A stretch of 64,000 nucleotides of DNA from Luzula sylvatica. Its lineage: Eukaryota; Streptophyta; Magnoliopsida; Poales; Juncaceae. The translations under genes and the position numbers were made by a program. Shown one piece after another: positions 40,425-54,436 of the stretch (position 1 is the first letter of the stretch; every line of letters starts with the position of its first letter). The DNA lies in NCBI GenBank assembly GCA_946800325.1, contig CAMPEJ010000007.1:496001-560000 (forward strand), read 5' to 3'. The notes under the pieces were generated by a model. It saw only the letters and a program-made list of their open reading frames with translations. It was not told where the DNA came from and searched no databases.

Positions 40425-43400
40425 CGAATCGTATCTTTTACCACATAACATTTCACCAAAATTTACAAACACTAAGAAAGTTTGTTTTTCGATTCAAAAC
40501 AATTTGTTTATGCTTTGGGGAGTTCAAATAACGTATTTTTAGATCATTCGAATCGTATCTTTTACCACATAACATTTCACCAAAATTTACAAACACTAAG
40601 AAAGTTTGTTTTTCGATTCAAAACAATCTGTTTATGCTTTGGGGAGTTCAAATAACGTATTTTGAGATCATTTGAATCGTATCTTTTACTACATAACATT
40701 TCACCAAAATTTACAAACACTAAGAAAGTTTGTTTTTCGATTCAAAACAATCTGTTTATGCTTCGGGGAGTTCAAATAACGTATTTTGAGATCATTTGAT
40801 TCGTATCTTTTACCACATAACATTTCACCAAAATTTACAAACACTAAGAAAGTTTGTTTTTCGATTCAAAACAATCTGTTTATGCTTTGGGGAGTTCAAA
40901 TAACGTATTTTTAGATAATTTGAATCGTATCTTTTACCACATAACATTTTACCAAAATTTACAAACACTAAGAAAGTTTGTTTTTCGATTGAAAACAATC
41001 TGTTTATGCTTTGGGGAGTTCAAATAACGTATTTTGAGATCATTTGAATCGTATCTTTTACCACATAACATTTCACCAAAATTTACAAACACTAAGAAAG
41101 TTTGTTTTTCGATTCAAAACAATTTGTTTATGCTTTGGGGAGTTCAAATAACGTATTTTGAGACCATTCGAATCGTATCTTTTACCACATAACATTTCAC
41201 CAAAATTTACAAACGCTAAGAAAGTTTGTTTTTCGATTCAAAACAATCTGTTTATGCTTTGGGGAGTTCAAATAACGTATTTTGAGATCATTTGAATCGT
41301 ATCTTTTACTACATAACATTTCACCAAAATTTACAAACGCTGAGAAAGTTTGTTTTTCGATTCAAAACAATCTGTTTATGCTTTGGGGAGTTCAAATAAC
41401 GTATTTTGAGATCATTGGAATCGTATCTTTTACCACATAACATTTCACCAAAATTTACAAACACTGAGAAAGTTTGATTTTCGATTCAAAACAATCTGTT
41501 TATGCTTTGGGGAGTTCAAATAACGTATTTTGAGATCATTCGAATCGTATCTTTTACTACATAACATTTCACCAAAATTTACAAACACTGAGAAAGTTTG
41601 TTTTTCGATTCAAAACAATTTGTTTATGCTTTGGGGAGTTCAAATAACGTATTTTGAGATCATTCGAATCGTATCTTTTACCACATAACATTTCACCAAA
41701 ATTTACAAACACTAAGAAAGTTTGTTTTTCGATTCAAAACAATCTGTTTATGCTTTGGGGAGTTCAAATAACGTATTTTGAGATCATTGGAATCGTATCT
41801 TTTACTACATAACATTTCACCAAAATTTACAAACACTAAGAAAGTTTGTTTTTCGATTCAAAACAATCTGTTTATGCTTTGGGGAGTTCAAATAACTTAT
41901 TTTGAGATCATTGGAATCGCATCTTTTACCACATAACATTTCACAAAAATTTACAAACACTAAGAAAGTTTGTTTTTCGATTCAAAACAATCTGTTTATG
42001 CTTTGGGGAGTTCAAATAACTTATTTTGAGATCATTTGAATCGTATCTTTTACCACATAACATTTCACCAAACTTTACAAACACTAAGAAAGTTTGTTTT
42101 TCGATTCAAAACAATCTGTTTATGCTTTGGGGAGTTCAAATAACGTATTTTGAGATTATTTGAATCGTATCTTTTACTACATAACATTTCACCAAAATTT
42201 ACAAACACTAAGAAAGTTTGTTTTTCGATTCAAAACAATCTGGTTATGCTTTGGGGAGTTCAAATAACGTATTTTGAGATCATTTGAATCGTATCTTTTA
42301 CCACGTAACATTTAATCAAAATTTACAAACACTGAGAAAGTTTGATTTTCGATTCAAAACAATCTGTTTATGCTTTGGGGAGTTCAAATAACATATTTTT
42401 AGATCATTCGAATCGTATCTTTTACCACATAACATTTCACCAAAATTTACACACACTAAGAAAGTTTGTTTTTCGATTCAAAACAATCTGTTTATGCTTT
42501 GGGGAGTTCAAATAACGTATTTTGAGATTATTTGAATCGTATCTTTTACTACATAACATTTCACCAAAATTTACAAACACTAAGAAAGTTTGTTTTTCGA
42601 TTCAAAACAATCTGGTTATGCTTTGGGGAGTTCAAATAACATATTTTTAGATCATTCGAATCGTATCTTTTACCACATAACATTTCACCAAAATTTACAA
42701 ACACTGTGAAAGTTTGATTTTCGATTCAAAACAATCTGTTTATGCTTTGGGGAGTTCAAATAACATATTTTTAGATCATTCGAATCGTATCTTTTACCAC
42801 ATAACATTTCACCAAAATTTACACACACTAAGAAAGTTTGTTTTTCGATTCAAAACAATCTGTTTATGCTTTGGGGAGTTCAAATAACTTATTTTGAGAT
42901 CATTTGAATCGTATCTTTTACCACATAACATTTCACAAAAATTTAGAAACACTAAGAAAGTTTAATTTTCGATTCAAAACAATCTGTTTTTGCTTTGGGG
43001 AGTTCAAATAACGTATTTTGAGATCATTTGAATCGTATCTTTTACTACATAACATTTCACCAAAATTTACAAACACTAAGAAAGTTTGTTTTTCGATTCA
43101 AAACAATCTGTTTATGCTTTGGGGAGTTCAAATAACGTATTTTGAGATCATTTGAATCGTATCTTTTACCACATAACATTTCACCAAAATTTACAAACAC
43201 TAAGAAAGTTTGTTTTTCGATTCAAAACAATCTGTTTATGCTTTGGGGAGTTCAAATAACGTATTTTGAGATCATTTGAATCGTATCTTTTACTACATAA
43301 CATTTCACCAAAATTTACAAACACTAAGAAAGTTTGTTTTTCGATTCAAAACAATTTGTTTATGCTTTGGGGAGTTCAAATAACGTATTTTTAGATCATT

Positions 43401-45136
43401 CGAATCGTATCTTTTACCACATAACATTTCACCAAAATTTACAAACACTAAGAAAGTTTGTTTTTCGATTCAAAACAATCTGTTTATGCTTTGGGGAGTT
43501 CAAATAACATATTTGTAGATCATTCGAATCGTATCTTTTACCACATAACATTTCACCAAAATTTACAAACACTAAGAAAGTTTGTTTTTCGATTCAAAAC
43601 AATCTGTTTATGCTTTGGGGAGTTCAAATAACGTATTTTGAGATCATTTGAATCGTATCTTTTACCACATAACATTTCACCAAAATTTACAAACACTAAG
43701 AAAGTTTGTTTTTCGATTGAAAACAATTTGTTTATGCTTTGGGGAGTTCAAATAACGTATTTTTAGATCATTCGAATCGTATCTTTTACCACATAACATT
43801 TCACCAAAATTTACAAACACTAAGAAAGTTTGTTTTTCGATTCAAAACAATCTGTTTATGCTTTGGGGAGTTCAAATAACGTATTTTGAGATCATTGGAA
43901 TCGTATCTTTTACTACATAACATTTCACCAAAATTTACAAACACTAAGAAAGTTTGTTTTTCGATTCAAAACAATCTGTTTATGCTTTGGGGAGTTCAAA
44001 TAACTTATTTTGAGATCATTGGAATCGTATCTTTTACCACATAACATTTCACAAAAATTTACAAACACTAAGAAAGTTTGTTTTTCGATTCAAAACAATC
44101 TGTTTATGCTTTGGGGAGTTCAAATAACTTATTTTGAGATCATTTGAATCGTATCTTTTACCACATAACATTTCACCAAACTTTACAAACACTAAGAAAG
44201 TTTGTTTTTCGATTCAAAACAATCTGTTTATGCTTTGGGGAGTTCAAATAACATATTTGTAGATCATTCGAATCGTATCTTTTACCACATAACATTTCAC
44301 CAAAATTTACAAACACTAAGAAAGTTTAATTTTCGATTCAAAACAATCTGTTTTTGCTTTCGGGAGTTCAAATAACGTATTTTGAGATCATTTGAATCGT
44401 ATCTTTTACTACATAACATTTCACCAAAATTTACAAACACTAAGAAAGTTTGTTTTTCGATTCAAAACAATCTGTTTATGCTTTGGGGAGTTCAAATAAC
44501 GTATTTTGAGATCATTTGAATCGTATCTTTGACCACATAACATTTCACCAAAATTTACAAACACTAAGAAAGTTTGTTTTTCGATTCAAAACAATCTGTT
44601 TATGCTTTGGGGAGTTCAAATAACGTATTTTGAGATCATTTGAATCGTATATTTTACTACATAACATTTCACCAAAATTTACAAACACTAAGAAAGTTTG
44701 TTTTTCGATTCAAAACAATTTGTTTATGCTTTGGGGAGTTCAAATAACGTATTTTTAGATCATTCGAATCGTATCTTTTACCACATAACATTTCACCAAA
44801 ATTTACAAACACTAAGAAAGTTTGTTTTTCGATTCAAAACAATCTGTTAATGCTTTGGGGAGTTCAAATAACATATTTGTAGATCATTCGAATCGTATCT
44901 TTTACCACATAACATTTCACCAAAATTTACAAACACTAAGAAAGTTTGTTTTTCGATTCAAAACAATCTGTTTATGCTTTGGGGAGTTCAAATAACGTAT
45001 TTTGAGATCATTTGATTCGTATCTTTTACCACATAACATTTCACCAAAATTTACAAACACTGAGAAAGTTTGATTTTCGATTCAAAACAATCTGTTTATG
45101 CTTTGGGGAGTTCAAATAACATATTTTTAGATCATT
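40425..45136. repeat. Block f: 38-monomer (4,712-bp) segment shared with 30629-35340 (units 326-363)
   Basis: Units 326-363 match units 247-284 at an offset of 79 units (9,796 bp). The shared order includes the T4 unit (329), the G71 unit with atctg (330), C120 (331), G47 units (332-333), G21/atttaatc (341), G71 with atttg (352), A11 (360) and A85 (361). Private changes here include C92 at 40764, C8 at 41920 and T51 at 42707. The matching segments are separated by the 20- and 17-monomer repeats, so those expansions appear to lie between two copies of an older block. Confidence 0.8.
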
Positions 45137-47740
45137 CGAATCGTATCTTTTACCACATAACATTTCACCAAAATTTACACACACTAAGAAAGTTTGTTTT
45201 TCGATTCAAAACAATCTGTTTATGCTTTGGGGAGTTCAAATAACTTATTTTGAGATCATTTGAATCGTATCTTTTACCACATAACATTTCACAAAAATTT
45301 AGAAACACTAAGAAAGTTTAATTTTCGATTCAAAACAATCTGTTTTTGCTTTGGGGAGTTCAAATAACGTATTTTGAGATCATTTGAATCGTATCTTTTA
45401 CTACATAACATTTCACCAAAATTTACAAACACTAAGAAAGTTTGTTTTTCGATTCAAAACAATCTGTTTATGCTTTGGGGAGTTCAAATAACGTATTTTG
45501 AGATCATTTGAATCGTATCTTTTACCACATAACATTTCACCAAAATTTACAAACACTAAGAAAGTTTGTTTTTCGATTCAAAACAATCTGTTTATGCTTT
45601 GGGGAGTTCAAATAACGTATTTTGAGATCATTTGAATCGTATCTTTTACTACATAACATTTCACCAAAATTTACAAACACTAAGAAAGTTTGTTTTTCGA
45701 TTCAAAACAATTTGTTTATGCTTTGGGGTGTTCAAATAACGTATTTTTAGATCATTCGAATCGTATCTTTTACCACATAACATTTCACCAAAATTTACAA
45801 ACACTAAGAAAGTTTGTTTTTCGATTCAAAACAATCTGTTTATGCTTTGGGGAGTTCAAATAACGTATTTTGAGATCATTGGAATCGTATCTTTTACTAC
45901 ATAACATTTCACCAAAATTTACAAACACTAAGAAAGTTTGTTTTTCGATTCAAAACAATCTGTTTATGCTTTGGGGAGTTCAAATAACTTATTTTGAGAT
46001 CATTGGAATCGTATCTTTTACCACATAACATTTCACAAAAATTTACAAACACTAAGAAAGTTTGTTTTTCGATTCAAAACAATCTGTTTATGCTTTGGTG
46101 AGTTCAAATAACTTATTTTGAGATCATTTGAATCGTATCTTTTACCACATAACATTTCACCAAACTTTACAAACACTAAGAAAGTTTGTTTTTCGATTCA
46201 AAACAATCTGTTTATGCTTTGGGGAGTTCAAATAACATATTTGTAGATCATTCGAATCGTATCTTTTACCACATAACATTTCACCAAAATTTACAAACAC
46301 TAAGAAAGTTTAATTTTCGATTCAAAACAATCTGTTTTTGCTTTCGGGAGTTCAAATAACGTATTTTGAGATCATTTGAATCGTATCTTTTACTACATAA
46401 CATTTCACCAAAATTTACAAACACTAAGAAAGTTTGTTTTTCGATTCAAAACAATCTGTTTATGCTTTGGGGAGTTCAAATAACGTATTTTGAGATCATT
46501 TGAATCGTATCTTTTACCACATAACATTTCACCAAAATTTACAAACACTAAGAAAGTTTGTTTTTCGATTCAAAACAATCTGTTTATGCTTTGGGGAGTT
46601 CAAATAACGTATTTTGAGATCATTTGAATCGTATATTTTACTACATAACATTTCACCAAAATTTACAAACACTAAGAAAGTTTGTTTTTCGATTCAAAAC
46701 AATTTGTTTATGCTTTGGGGAGTTCAAATAACGTATTTTTAGATCATTCGAATCGTATCTTTTACCACATAACATTTCACCAAAATTTACAAACACTAAG
46801 AAAGTTTGTTTTTCGATTCAAAACAATCTGTTAATGCTTTGGGGAGTTCAAATAACATATTTGTAGATCATTCGAATCGTATCTTTTACCACATAACATT
46901 TCACCAAAATTTACAAACACTAAGAAAGTTTGTTTTTCGATTCAAAACAATCTGTTTATGCTTTGGGGAGTTCAAATAACGTATTTTGAGATCATTTGAT
47001 TCGTATCTTTTACCACATAACATTTCACCAAAATTTACAAACACTGAGAAAGTTTGATTTTCGATTCAAAACAATCTGTTTATGCTTTGGGGAGTTCAAA
47101 TAACATATTTTTAGATCATTCGAATCGTATCTTTTACCACATAACATTTCACCAAAATTTACACACACTAAGAATGTTTGTTTTTCGATTCAAAACAATC
47201 TGTTTATGCTTTGGGGAGTTCAAATAACTTATTTTGAGATCATTTGAATCGTATCTTTTACCACATAACATTTCACAAAAATTTAGAAACACTAAGAAAG
47301 TTTAATTTTCGATTCAAAACAATCTGTTTTTGCTTTGGGGAGTTCAAATAACGTATTTTGAGATCATTTGAATCGTATCTTTTACTACATAACATTTCAC
47401 CAAAATTTACAAACACTAAGAAAGTTTGTTTTTCGATTCAAAACAATCTGTTTATGCTTTGGGGAGTTCAAATAACGTATTTTGAGATCATTTGAATCGT
47501 ATCTTTTACCACATAACATTTCACCAAAATTTACAAACACTAAGAAAGTTTGTTTTTCGATTCAAAACAATCTGTTTATGCTTTGGGGAGTTCAAATAAC
47601 GTATTTTGAGATCATTTGAATCGTATCTTTTACTACATAACATTTCACCAAAATTTACAAACACTAAGAAAGTTTGTTTTTCGATTCAAAACAATTTGTT
47701 TATGCTTTGGGGAGTTCAAATAACGTATTTTTAGATCATT
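43773..47740. repeat. 16-monomer (1,984-bp) tandem duplication (units 353-368 and 369-384)
   Basis: The marker order of units 353-368 is repeated in 369-384. This covers the T109 pair (354-355 and 370-371), the C37 unit, the A60/T86/C93 unit, A11 (360 and 376), A85 (361 and 377) and the T4 unit (363 and 379). Each copy has its own changes: G15 at 44531 and T97 at 45729 in copy 1, T95 at 46099 and T55 at 47175 in copy 2. The joint lies between position 71 of unit 368 and position 85 of unit 369. Copy 1 overlaps block f, meaning the duplication acted on part of that block. Confidence 0.84.
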
Positions 47741-47864
47741 CGAATCGTATCTTTTACCACATAACATTTCACCAAAATTTACAAACACTAAGAAAGTTTG
47801 TTTTTCGATTCAAAACAATCTGTTAATGCTTTGGGGAGTTCAAATAACATATTTGTAGATCATT

Positions 47865-49600
47865 CGAATCGTATCTTTTACCACATAACATTTCACCAAA
47901 ATTTACAAACACTAAGAAAGTTTGTTTTTCGATTCAAAACAATCTGTTTATGCTTTGGGGAGTTCAAATAACGTATTTTGAGATCATTTGAATCGTATCT
48001 TTTACCACATAACATTTCACCAAAATTTACAAACACTAAGAAAGTTTGTTTTTCGATTGAAAACAATTTGTTTATGCTTTGGGGAGTTCAAATAACGTAT
48101 TTTTAGATCATTCTAATCGTATCTTTTACCACATAACATTTCACCAAAATTTACAAACACTAAGAAAGTTTGTTTTTCGATTCAAAACAATCTGTTTATG
48201 CTTTGGGGAGTTCAAATAACGTATTTTGAGATCATTGGAATCGTATCTTTTACTACATAACATTTCACCAAAATTTACAAACACTAAGAAAGTTTGTTTT
48301 TCGATTCAAAACAATCTGTTTATGCTTTGGGGAGTTCAAATAACGTATTTTGAGATCATTGGAATCGTATCTTTTACTACATAACATTTCACCAAAATTT
48401 ACAAACACTAAGAAAGTTTGTTTTTCGATTCAAAACAATCTGTTTATGCTTTGGGGAGTTCAAATAACGTATTTTGAGATCATTTGAATCGTATCTTTTA
48501 CCACATAACATTTCACCAAAGTTTACAAACACTAAGAAAGTTTGTTTTTCGATTCAAAACAATCTGTTTATGCTTTGGGGAGTTCAAATAACATATTTGT
48601 AGATCATTCGAATCGTATCTTTTACCACATAACATTTCACCAAAATTTACAAACACTAAGAAAGTTTGTCTTTCGATTCAAAACAATTTGTTTATGCTTT
48701 GGGGAGTTCAAATAACATATTTGTAGATCATTCGAATCGTATCTTTTACCACATAACATTTCACCAAAATTTACAAACACTAAGAAAGTTTGTTTTTCGA
48801 TTCAAAACAATCTGTTTATGCTTTGGGGAGTTCAAATAACGTATTTTGAGATCATTTGAATCGTATCTTTTACCACATAACATTTCACCAAAATTTACAA
48901 ACACTAAGAAAGTTTGTTTTTCGATTGAAAACAATTTGTTTATGCTTTGGGGAGTTCAAATAACGTATTTTTAGATCATTCTAATCGTATCTTTTACCAC
49001 ATAACATTTCACCAAAATTTACAAACACTAAGAAAGTTTGTTTTTCGATTCAAAACAATCTGTTTATGCTTTGGGGAGTTCAAATAACGTATTTTGAGAT
49101 CATTGGAATCGTATCTTTTACTACATAACATTTCACCAAAATTTACAAACACTAAGAAAGTTTGTTTTTCGATTCAAAACAATCTGTTTATGCTTTGGGG
49201 AGTTCAAATAACGTATTTTGAGATCATTGGAATCGTATCTTTTACTACATAACATTTCACCAAAATTTACAAACACTAAGAAAGTTTGTTTTTCGATTCA
49301 AAACAATCTGTTTATGCTTTGGGGAGTTCAAATAACGTATTTTGAGATCATTTGAATCGTATCTTTTACCACATAACATTTCACCAAAGTTTACAAACAC
49401 TAAGAAAGTTTGTTTTTCGATTCAAAACAATCTGTTTATGCTTTGGGGAGTTCAAATAACATATTTGTAGATCATTCGAATCGTATCTTTTACCACATAA
49501 CATTTCACCAAAATTTACAAACACTAAGAAAGTTTGTCTTTCGATTCAAAACAATTTGTTTATGCTTTGGGGAGTTCAAATAACGTATTTTTAGATCATT
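47865..49600. repeat. 7-monomer (868-bp) tandem duplication (units 386-392 and 393-399)
   Basis: Three rare substitutions recur at exactly 868 bp. These are T2 (ctaatcg) in units 388 and 395, caaagttt in units 391 and 398, and C62 (gtctttcg, 48670 and 49538) in units 392 and 399. The two copies agree at every marker until the end of the last unit, where unit 392 has A109/G115/T116 and unit 399 has G109/T116. Unit 385 has the same ending as unit 392, so the joint can be placed inside unit 392. Confidence 0.88.
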
Positions 49601-52328
49601 CGAATCGTATCTTTTACCACATAACATTTCACCAAAATTTACAAACACTAAGAAAGTTTGTTTTTCGATTCAAAACAATCTGTTTATGCTTTGGGGAGTT
49701 CAAATAACGTATTTTGAGATCATTTGAATCGTATCTTTTACTACATAACATTTCACCAAAATTTACAAACACTAAGAAAGTTTGTTTTTCGATTCAAAAC
49801 AATCTGTTTATGCTTTGGGGAGTTCAAATAACGTATTTTGAGATCATTTGATTCGTATCTTTTACCACATAACATTTCACCAAAATTTACAAACACTAAG
49901 AAAGTTTGTTTTTCGATTCAAAACAATCTGTTTATGCTTTGGGGAGTTCAAATAACGTATTTTTAGATAATTTGAATCGTATCTTTTACCACATAACATT
50001 TTACCAAAATTTACAAACACTAAGAAAGTTTGTTTTTCGATTGAAAACAATCTGTTTATGCTTTGGGGAGTTCAAATAACGTATTTTGAGATCATTTGAA
50101 TCGTATCTTTTACCACATAACATTTCACCAAAATTTACAAACACTAAGAAAGTTTGTTTTTCGATTCAAAACAATTTGTTTATGCTTTGGGGAGTTCAAA
50201 TAACGTATTTTGAGACCATTCGAATCGTATCTTTTACCACATAACATTTCACCAAAATTTACAAACGCTAAGAAAGTTTGTTTTTCGATTCAAAACAATC
50301 TGTTTATGCTTTGGGGAGTTCAAATAACGTATTTTGAGATCATTTGAATCGTATCTTTTACTACATAACATTTCACCAAAATTTACAAACGCTGAGAAAG
50401 TTTGTTTTTCGATTCAAAACAATCTGTTTATGCTTTGGGGAGTTCAAATAACGTATTTTGAGATCATTTGAATCGTATCTTTTACCACATAACATTTCAC
50501 CAAAATTTACAAACACTGAGAAAGTTTGATTTTCGATTCAAAACAATCTGTTTATGCTTTGGGGAGTTCAAATAACGTATTTTGAGATCATTCGAATCGT
50601 ATCTTTTACTACATAACATTTCACCAAAATTTACAAACACTGAGAAAGTTTGTTTTTCGATTCAAAACAATTTGTTTATGCTTTGGGGAGTTCAAATAAC
50701 GTATTTTGAGATCATTCGAATCGTATCTTTTACCACATAACATTTCACCAAAATTTACAAACACTAAGAAAGTTTGTTTTTCGATTCAAAACAATCTGTT
50801 TATGCTTTGGGGAGTTCAAATAACGTATTTTGAGATCATTGGAATCGTATCTTTTACTACATAACATTTCACCAAAATTTACAAACACTAAGAAAGTTTG
50901 TTTTTCGATTCAAAACAATCTGTTTATGCTTTGGGGAGTTCAAATAAGTTATTTTGAGATCATTGGAATCGTATCTTTTACCACATAACATTTCACAAAA
51001 ATTTACAAACACTAAGAAAGTTTGTTTTTCGATTCAAAACAATCTGTTTATGCTTTGGGGAGTTCAAATAACTTATTTTGAGATCATTTGAATCGTATCT
51101 TTTACCACATAACATTTCACCAAACTTTACAAACACTAAGAAAGTTTGTTTTTCGATTCAAAACAATCTGTTTATGCTTTGGGGAGTTCAAATAACGTAT
51201 TTTGAGATTATTTGAATCGTATCTTTTACTACATAACATTTCACCAAAATTTACAAACACTAAGAAAGTTTGTTTTTCGATTCAAAACAATCTGGTTATG
51301 CTTTGGGGAGTTCAAATAACGTATTTTGAGATCATTTGAATCGTATCTTTTACCACGTAACATTTAATCAAAATTTACAAACACTGAGAAAGTTTGATTT
51401 TCGATTCAAAACAATCTGTTTATGCTTTGGGGAGTTCAAATAACATATTTTTAGATCATTCGAATCGTATCTTTTACCACATAACATTTCACCAAAATTT
51501 ACACACACTAAGAAAGTTTGTTTTTCGATTCAAAACAATCTGTTTATGCTTTGGGGAGTTCAAATAACGTATTTTGAGATTATTTGAATCGTATCTTTTA
51601 CTACATAACATTTCACCAAAATTTACAAACACTAAGAAAGTTTGTTTTTCGATTCAAAACAATCTGGTTATGCTTTGGGGAGTTCAAATAACATATTTTT
51701 AGATCATTCGAATCGTATCTTTTACCACATAACATTTCACCAAAATTTACAAACACTGAGAAAGTTTGATTTTCGATTCAAAACAATCTGTTTATGCTTT
51801 GGGGAGTTCAAATAACATATTTTTAGATCATTCGAATCGTATCTTTTACCACATAACATTTCACCAAAATTTACACACACTAAGAAAGTTTGTTTTTCGA
51901 TTCAAAACAATATGTTTATGCTTTGGGGAGTTCAAATAACTTATTTTGAGATCATTTGAATCGTATCTTTTACCACATAACATTTCACAAAAATTTAGAA
52001 ACACTAAGAAAGTTTAATTTTCGATTCAAAACAATCTGTTTTTGCTTTGGGGAGTTCAAATAACGTATTTTGAGATCATTTGAATCGTATCTTTTACTAC
52101 ATAACATTTCACCAAAATTTACAAACACTAAGAAAGTTTGTTTTTCGATTCAAAACAATCTGTTTATGCTTTGGGGAGTTCAAATAACGTATTTTGAGAT
52201 CATTTGAATCGTATCTTTTACCACATAACATTTCACCAAAATTTACAAACACTAAGAAAGTTTGTTTTTCGATTCAAAACAATCTGTTTATGCTTTGGGG
52301 AGTTCAAATAACGTATTTTGAGATCATT
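49477..52328. repeat. Block g: 23-monomer segment shared with 40425-43276 (units 399-421)
   Basis: Units 399-421 match units 326-348 at an offset of 73 units (9,052 bp), including the T4 unit (402), G71 with atctg (403), C120 (404) and the G21/atttaatc unit (414). After unit 421 the match resumes at an offset of 71 units (G71 in 423 against 352, and on to about unit 432), so two units equivalent to 349-350 are missing and unit 422 spans the gap. A private change is G108 at 50948, which removes the usual taac. Confidence 0.8.
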
Positions 52329-52948
52329 TGAATCGTATCTTTTACCACATAACATTTCACCAAAATTTACAAACACTAAGAAAGTTTGTTTTTCGATTCA
52401 AAACAATCTGTTTATGCTTTGGGGAGTTCAAATAACGTATTTTGAGATCATTTGAATCGTATCTTTTACCACATAACATTTCACCAAAATTTACAAACAC
52501 TAAGAAAGTTTGTTTTTCGATTGAAAACAATTTGTTTATGCTTTGGGGAGTTCAAATAACGTATTTTTAGATCATTCGAATCGTATCTTTTACCACATAA
52601 CATTTCACCAAAATTTACAAACACTAAGAAAGTTTGTTTTTCGATTCAAAACAATCTGTTTATGCTTTGGGGAGTTCAAATAACGTATTTTGAGATCATT
52701 GGAATCGTATCTTTTACTACATAACATTTCACCAAAATTTACAAACACTAAGAAAGTTTGTTTTTCGATTCAAAACAATCTGTTTATGCTTTGGGGAGTT
52801 CAAATAACTTATTTTGAGATCATTGGAATCGTATCTTTTACCACATAACATTTCACAAAAATTTACAAACACTAAGAAAGTTTGTTTTTCGATTCAAAAC
52901 AATCTGTTTATGCTTTGGGGAGTTCAAATAACTTATTTTGAGATCATT

Positions 52949-54436
52949 TGAATCGTATCTTTTACCACATAACATTTCACCAAACTTTACAAACACTAAG
53001 AAAGTTTGTTTTTCGATTCAAAACAATCTGTTTATGCTTTGGGGAGTTCAAATAACATATTTGTAGATCATTCGAATCGTATCTTTTACCACATAACATT
53101 TCACCAAAATTTACAAACACTAAGAAAGTTTAATTTTCGATTCAAAACAATCTGTTTTTGCTTTCGGGAGTTCAAATAACGTATTTTGAGATCATTTGAA
53201 TCGTATCTTTTACTACATAACATTTCACCAAAATTTACAAACACTAAGAAAGTTTGTTTTTCGATTCAAAACAATCTGTTTATGCTTTGGGGAGTTCAAA
53301 TAACGTATTTTGAGATCATTTGAATCGTATCTTTTACCACATAACATTTCACCAAAATTTACAAACACTAAGAAAGTTTGTTTTTCGATTCAAAACAATC
53401 TGTTTATGCTTTGAGGAGTTCAAATAACGTATTTTGAGATCATTTGAATCGTATATTTTACTACATAACATTTCACCAAAATTTACAAACACTAAGAAAG
53501 TTTGTTTTTCGATTCAAAACAATTTGTTTATGCTTTGGGGAGTTCAAATAACGTATTTTTAGATCATTCGAATCGTATCTTTTACCACATAACATTTCAC
53601 CAAAATTTACAAACACTAAGAAAGTTTGTTTTTCGATTCAAAACAATCTGTTAATGCTTTGGGGAGTTCAAATAACTTATTTTGAGATCATTCGAATCGT
53701 ATCTTTTACCACATAACATTTCACCAAAATTTACAAACACTAAGAAAGTTTGTTTTTCGATTCAAAACAATCTGTTTATGCTTTGGGGAGTTCAAATAAC
53801 ATATTTGTAGATCATTCGAATCGTATCTTTTACCACATAACATTTCACCAAAATTTACAAACACTAAGAAAGTTTAATTTTCGATTCAAAACAATCTGTT
53901 TTTGCTTTCGGGAGTTCAAATAACGTATTTTGAGATCATTTGAATCGTATCTTTTACTACATAACATTTCACCAAAATTTACAAACACTAAGAAAGTTTG
54001 TTTTTCGATTCAAAACAATCTGTTTATGCTTTGGGGAGTTCAAATAACGTATTTTGAGATCATTTGAATCGTATCTTTTACCACATAACATTTCACCAAA
54101 ATTTACAAACACTAAGAAAGTTTGTTTTTCGATTCAAAACAATCTGTTTATGCTTTGAGGAGTTCAAATAACGTATTTTGAGATCATTTGAATCGTATAT
54201 TTTACTACATAACATTTCACCAAAATTTACAAACACTAAGAAAGTTTGTTTTTCGATTCAAAACAATTTGATTATGCTTTGGGGAGTTCAAATAACGTAT
54301 TTTGAGATCATTCGAATCGTATCTTTTACCACATAACATTTCACCAAAATTTACAAACACTAAGAAAGTTTGTTTTTCGATTCAAAACAATCTGTTAATG
54401 CTTTGGGGAGTTCAAATAACATATTTGTAGATCATT
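52949..54436. repeat. 6-monomer (744-bp) tandem duplication with mosaic joint (units 427-432 and 433-438)
   Basis: The rare change A95 or nearby (gctttgagg, 53414 and 54158) recurs at 744 bp in units 430 and 436. It is flanked in both copies by the A60/T86/C93 unit (428 and 434) and the A11 unit (431 and 437). Unit 432 combines A85 with a T109 ending that belongs to unit 426. Unit 433 then has C1 and A37 like unit 439 but A109/G115 like unit 427. The joint is therefore a patchwork and not one clean switch. Confidence 0.8.
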
